From positions 1 to 8,826 of the forward strand of contig DAOPYE010000100.1 of assembly GCA_035352715.1 (NCBI GenBank): DNA of 8,826 nt, given 5' to 3'. Positions 6,757 to 8,826 of this stretch are shown here, one piece after another. Position numbers and translations under genes: made by a program. This stretch comes from DAOPYE01 sp035352715. GTDB lineage: Bacteria > Acidobacteriota > Holophagae > Holophagales > Holophagaceae. Under the pieces are notes generated by a model that saw nothing but the letters and a program-made list of their open reading frames with translations, was not told the origin of the DNA and made no database searches. Position 1 is the stretch's first letter. Each line of letters starts with the position of its first letter.

Positions 6757-6761
6757 CGTTT

Positions 6762-6936
6762 CTGCGAGCTTCATCATGCTGGCGCGTGAAGAACCGGCTG
6801 CTTTTGCGACCGTTGAAAATGGACGGATGCACGGGGCTTTGGATATGCTCACGCATCATCCCTGTCAAATTTCTGTGTTTCGATCCTTCGCGGGCCTTCG
6901 CGGAACAGGGGCAGGGTGCTGGTCACGGGAGCTACG
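6762..6936. other. region without recognisable gene between the IS relic and the hydrolase
   Basis: Together with the relic this makes about 335 bases between tpx and the hydrolase start. Short frames exist on both strands, but none resembles a protein I recognise, and none has good codon structure plus a ribosome site. It may be further decayed transposon sequence and must hold the promoter of the hydrolase. I found no convincing -35/-10 pair. Confidence 0.4.
6927..6931 (+). promoter_or_regulatory. ribosome binding site deciding the start at 6937
   Basis: GGGAG lies 5 bases before ATG 6937. This favours that start over the in-frame GTG at 6916, and ATG 6937 also gives the shorter and more normal signal peptide. 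Confidence 0.65.
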
Positions 6937-8705
6937 ATGAGGAATCCATCTCGCCTTGCGGGCTTGGTGCTGGGCCTGGCGCTGACAGCCCTGGGCTGCG
7001 GGGGCGGCGGTAGCAAGGTCGACACCTCGTTGCCAACTTCCGCGCCTTCTCCAACCAGCACGCCCACTCCTACACCAACCCCGACACCGACACCTACTCC
7101 CACGACTACGCCGACGCCTACGCCTTCGCCTTCGCCTACGCCCTATCTCGGGAAGATCGGCGCTCTGGCACCATATTTCCACACCAGTCTTTCGGGGATG
7201 ATGATGGATGCGGNNNNNNNNNNNNNNNNNNNNNNNNNNNNNNNNNNNNNNNNNNNNNNNNNNNNNNNNNNNNNNNNNNNNNNNNNNNNNNNNNNNNNNN
7301 NNNNNNNNNNNNNGGCGCTCTGGCACCATATTTCCACACCAGTCTTTCGGGGATGATGATGGATGCGGAGCCCGATGAGGGCGCGATTCCCGCCGCAGGA
7401 CGCACCTATCGCGGTGCCATCAAGCCTCAGAACAAGGAAGCGGTCCTGGGCGTCCAATTCCTGTTGGGCAACCTGACGAAGCAGCAGGTTCGGGGTGCGA
7501 AGATGCTCATGGGCATTGCCTCTCCAGCAAACTCGGGCCAGTTGCCCACGAACAACGGCACGCCCAGCAATATCATCACGGGCGATCCCCACACGGGTTG
7601 GGTGCAGGTGAAACTGGGCGGCGCAGTGGATCTGCCCGTCAACGCCGACGTGGATGGAACGGGGCTGGCATGGACGGATCTTGTGGGCTTTGCCTCGAAC
7701 TTCAAGCCAGGCGACGGCGAAATCGTATGGCGTCTCTGGTTGCCGAACCGCGCCACGGCGCCCTATGCGCGCACCTATTCCTCAGCTCCCCATTTTGACT
7801 CTTTCTCGGCCATCCGTTCCCTGACCCTGTTCCAGCGGGATGTGCTGGGCAACACGGATTGGATGTATTACGGCTACGCGGATGGCGATCACGTCACCAA
7901 CCCTGCGGCCTCTGCGACCTGGCAGACCACGCCCGACCCAAACATCTTCAATGCTTATGGCTCACCCAATGTCTCGGCCATCCCCATTCTGGGCTACCGC
8001 TGGAAAGCCACGCGCAGCCTGCCTGTCATCGAATGGGTGGGCGATTCCATCACCCAGGGTTATGGCGATCACGATCAGATCGTCAATGTGGACGGCGTAC
8101 CCGGCCGCGTCATCCGGGCTCTGGGTTCTGGCACCAACGCCAGCTACACCCTCATCAACTTTGGCCAATCAGGTTTCACGCCAGAGCAATATCTCGCTCG
8201 CTGGAAAGGGCTGGCCCGGGCCGATCTTCTCGGCGCCACGGCCATGATCTACAGCATCTATTCGCCCAACGGATTTGCCGATGGCGTACACACCAACACG
8301 GATCGCATCCGGGCCATGGAAGATGCCTGTGTGGCTGCGGAGCACGCCGCCCATGACCTGGGTCGGATCTTCATTCCTGCCTTCATCACGGGAACCAACA
8401 TGAATCTGCTGAACCCGAGTCTGGATGGCACCAAAGTCTGGGTTGGAGATCAGACGTGGTTGGTGAAAGAACTGCTGGATTGGGCCAAAGCCCGCTATGG
8501 CAATCAGTTGCTGGACCTGCACGAGGTCATTGCAGACAAGGCCACCCTCGGTCCCGCCATGCAGGATGGGTTCACCGGCTCGCCGAGCTATACCAACGAC
8601 GAAACCCATCCCAATACCCTGGGCTACGACACCCTGGGGGCAAAGGCGATCTCCCGGCTGCCCACGGTCTACAACAATGCCCGCGCGGCGCAGGTTGCGC
8701 CCTGA
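6937..8705 (+). CDS. SGNH/GDSL-family hydrolase, probable lipoprotein, interrupted by an assembly gap
   Basis: After collapsing the 55-bp duplication around the N gap, the frame is continuous and encodes 537 residues (numbering below on that model). The signal peptide ends in LTALGC (Cys21) followed by GGGG, which suggests a lipoprotein, although Ala at -3 makes the lipobox imperfect. A Thr/Pro/Ser linker (33-69) tethers the rest. A beta-rich domain of unknown role follows (about 88-310, e.g. GWVQVKLGGAVDLPVNADVDG). The SGNH hydrolase domain starts at VIEWVGDSITQGYGD with nucleophile Ser319, continues with the block NFGQSGF, and ends with NDETHPNTLGYDTLG, giving the Asp503/His506 pair of block V. 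Such enzymes usually remove acetyl or other acyl groups from carbohydrates or lipids; the substrate here is unknown. The C-terminus (RAAQVAP) has no sorting signal. The gene follows a transposon relic and is likely monocistronic. Confidence 0.8.
7033..7143 (+). repeat. low-complexity Thr-Pro(-Ser) coding repeat
   Basis: Imperfect 6-base ACN-CCN units (codons varied: ACT CCT, ACA CCA, ACC CCG and others) encode a Pro/Thr/Ser linker of about 37 residues between the lipidated N-terminus and the folded part of the hydrolase. Such linkers hold a domain away from the membrane. The repeat length may vary between strains and is a hard region for short-read assembly. Confidence 0.9.
7159..7213 (+). 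repeat. 55-bp direct duplication, copy 1 (left of the N gap)
   Basis: These 55 bases are identical to 7314-7368. In the hydrolase frame they encode GALAPYFHTSLSGMMMDA plus one base. They end exactly where the Ns begin. Confidence 0.98.
7214..7313. other. assembly gap of exactly 100 N
   Basis: One hundred N bases, a conventional filler for a join of unknown length. With the Ns counted literally, the hydrolase frame is broken between the two copies (offset of 155 bases, not a multiple of three). The true content is probably nothing, see the finding on this gap. Confidence 0.98.
7314..7368 (+). repeat. 55-bp direct duplication, copy 2 (right of the N gap)
   Basis: Identical to 7159-7213 and starts exactly where the Ns end. 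It reads in the same protein frame and continues directly into the remainder of the hydrolase (EPDEGAIPAAGRTYRG). Confidence 0.98.
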
Positions 8706-8758
8706 TTGCGTACCGCCTTGGTTTCCGCCTTGCCGTTTGGTCGATTCATCGAAAAAAG

Positions 8759-8807
8759 GCGATGTCGGCACTAAGGATATCCCGGACGAATCGCTTTCCT
8801 ATTTTTT
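8759..8807 (+). terminator. possible imperfect terminator after the hydrolase gene
   Basis: GCGAT-GTC-GG (8759-8768) can pair with CC-GAC-ATCGC (8782-8794) with small bulges and a 13-base loop, followed by TTTCCTATTTTTT. The stem is imperfect, so this is a weak call. A run of six A (8752-8757) on the other side could let it act in both directions. Confidence 0.35.
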
Positions 8808-8826
8808 GGGACAGGGGCCTGAAGCG

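Larger units (their letters stand above)
6619..6761 (-). pseudogene. ISL3-family transposase, decayed C-terminal remnant
   Basis: On the minus strand, reading down from 6761, one frame gives KRLDRHP, a stop (TGA, 6740-6738), then GILNGWRSRISDGLIEGVNS and LIQGAIAY. After a one-base shift near 6653 the next frame reads LIAGKRRLKAA and stops at 6621-6619. This matches the C-terminal hallmark of ISL3-type DDE transposases, where a GILNWF(x)S(R/K)ITNG(x)xEGxNSLIQ segment is followed by an Ala/Lys/Arg stretch with GYR and then (I)xYLIAGKL. Here the roughly 15-20 residues around GYR are missing, so the copy carries an in-frame stop, an internal deletion and a frameshift. The conserved N-terminal parts are not visible further right. 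I could not identify terminal inverted repeats. The family call is from memory of the motif. Confidence 0.75.

Noticed and set aside
7033..7368. Repeats around the N gap as a CRISPR-like or tandem array
   Set aside because: The Thr-Pro units are in-frame coding simple sequence, and the 55-bp unit appears only as two copies touching the gap ends. No spacers and no cas genes are present.
8713..8752. Two copies of CCGCCTTG 12 bases apart and the short dyad TCGAT-TC-ATCGA
   Set aside because: Too short to separate from chance in GC-rich intergenic DNA. No neighbouring feature gives them a role.

Overview
The window is GC-rich, gene-dense chromosomal DNA of a Gram-negative-type bacterium. It has two lipoprotein-like signal sequences, a probable outer-membrane barrel and a probable inner-membrane receptor start. 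The protein style would fit an Acidobacteriota/Holophaga-Geothrix type organism, but that is an impression from memory and was not tested. Most of the window is ordinary core or accessory housekeeping DNA. I do not see a convincing new multi-gene system.

Layout: (1) 1-93, minus strand, the first 31 codons of a membrane protein that runs off the left edge. (2) 237-2139, plus strand, a spermidine/spermine-type GNAT N-acetyltransferase whose stop overlaps the start of a class II tRNA nucleotidyltransferase (cca) with an HD domain. (3) 2241-3032, plus strand, an exported probable outer-membrane beta-barrel. It converges on (4) a minus-strand DNA topoisomerase III (topB, 5344 down to 3029), and the two genes share one CTAG as both stop codons. 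(5) 5447-6004, plus strand, a DUF4136 lipoprotein divergent from topB. (6) 6101-6601, plus strand, thiol peroxidase tpx with both redox cysteines. (7) 6619-6761, minus strand, the decayed C-terminus of an ISL3-family transposase, which contains a near-perfect 46-nt hairpin. (8) 6937-8705, plus strand, a lipoprotein-type SGNH/GDSL hydrolase with a Thr-Pro linker, interrupted by a 100-N assembly gap. (9) 8706-8826, no gene, a possible terminator.

The most useful observations concern genome structure. The N gap is flanked by an exact 55-bp duplication, and removing one copy plus the Ns restores a single open frame of 537 codons, so the gap is probably an assembly artefact inside one intact gene. 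The sequence between tpx and the hydrolase is a transposon relic, and the apparent tpx terminator is made from the last transposase codons. The genes do not form one pathway. GNAT and cca are probably co-transcribed. tpx (peroxide defence) and the envelope proteins look like independent units.
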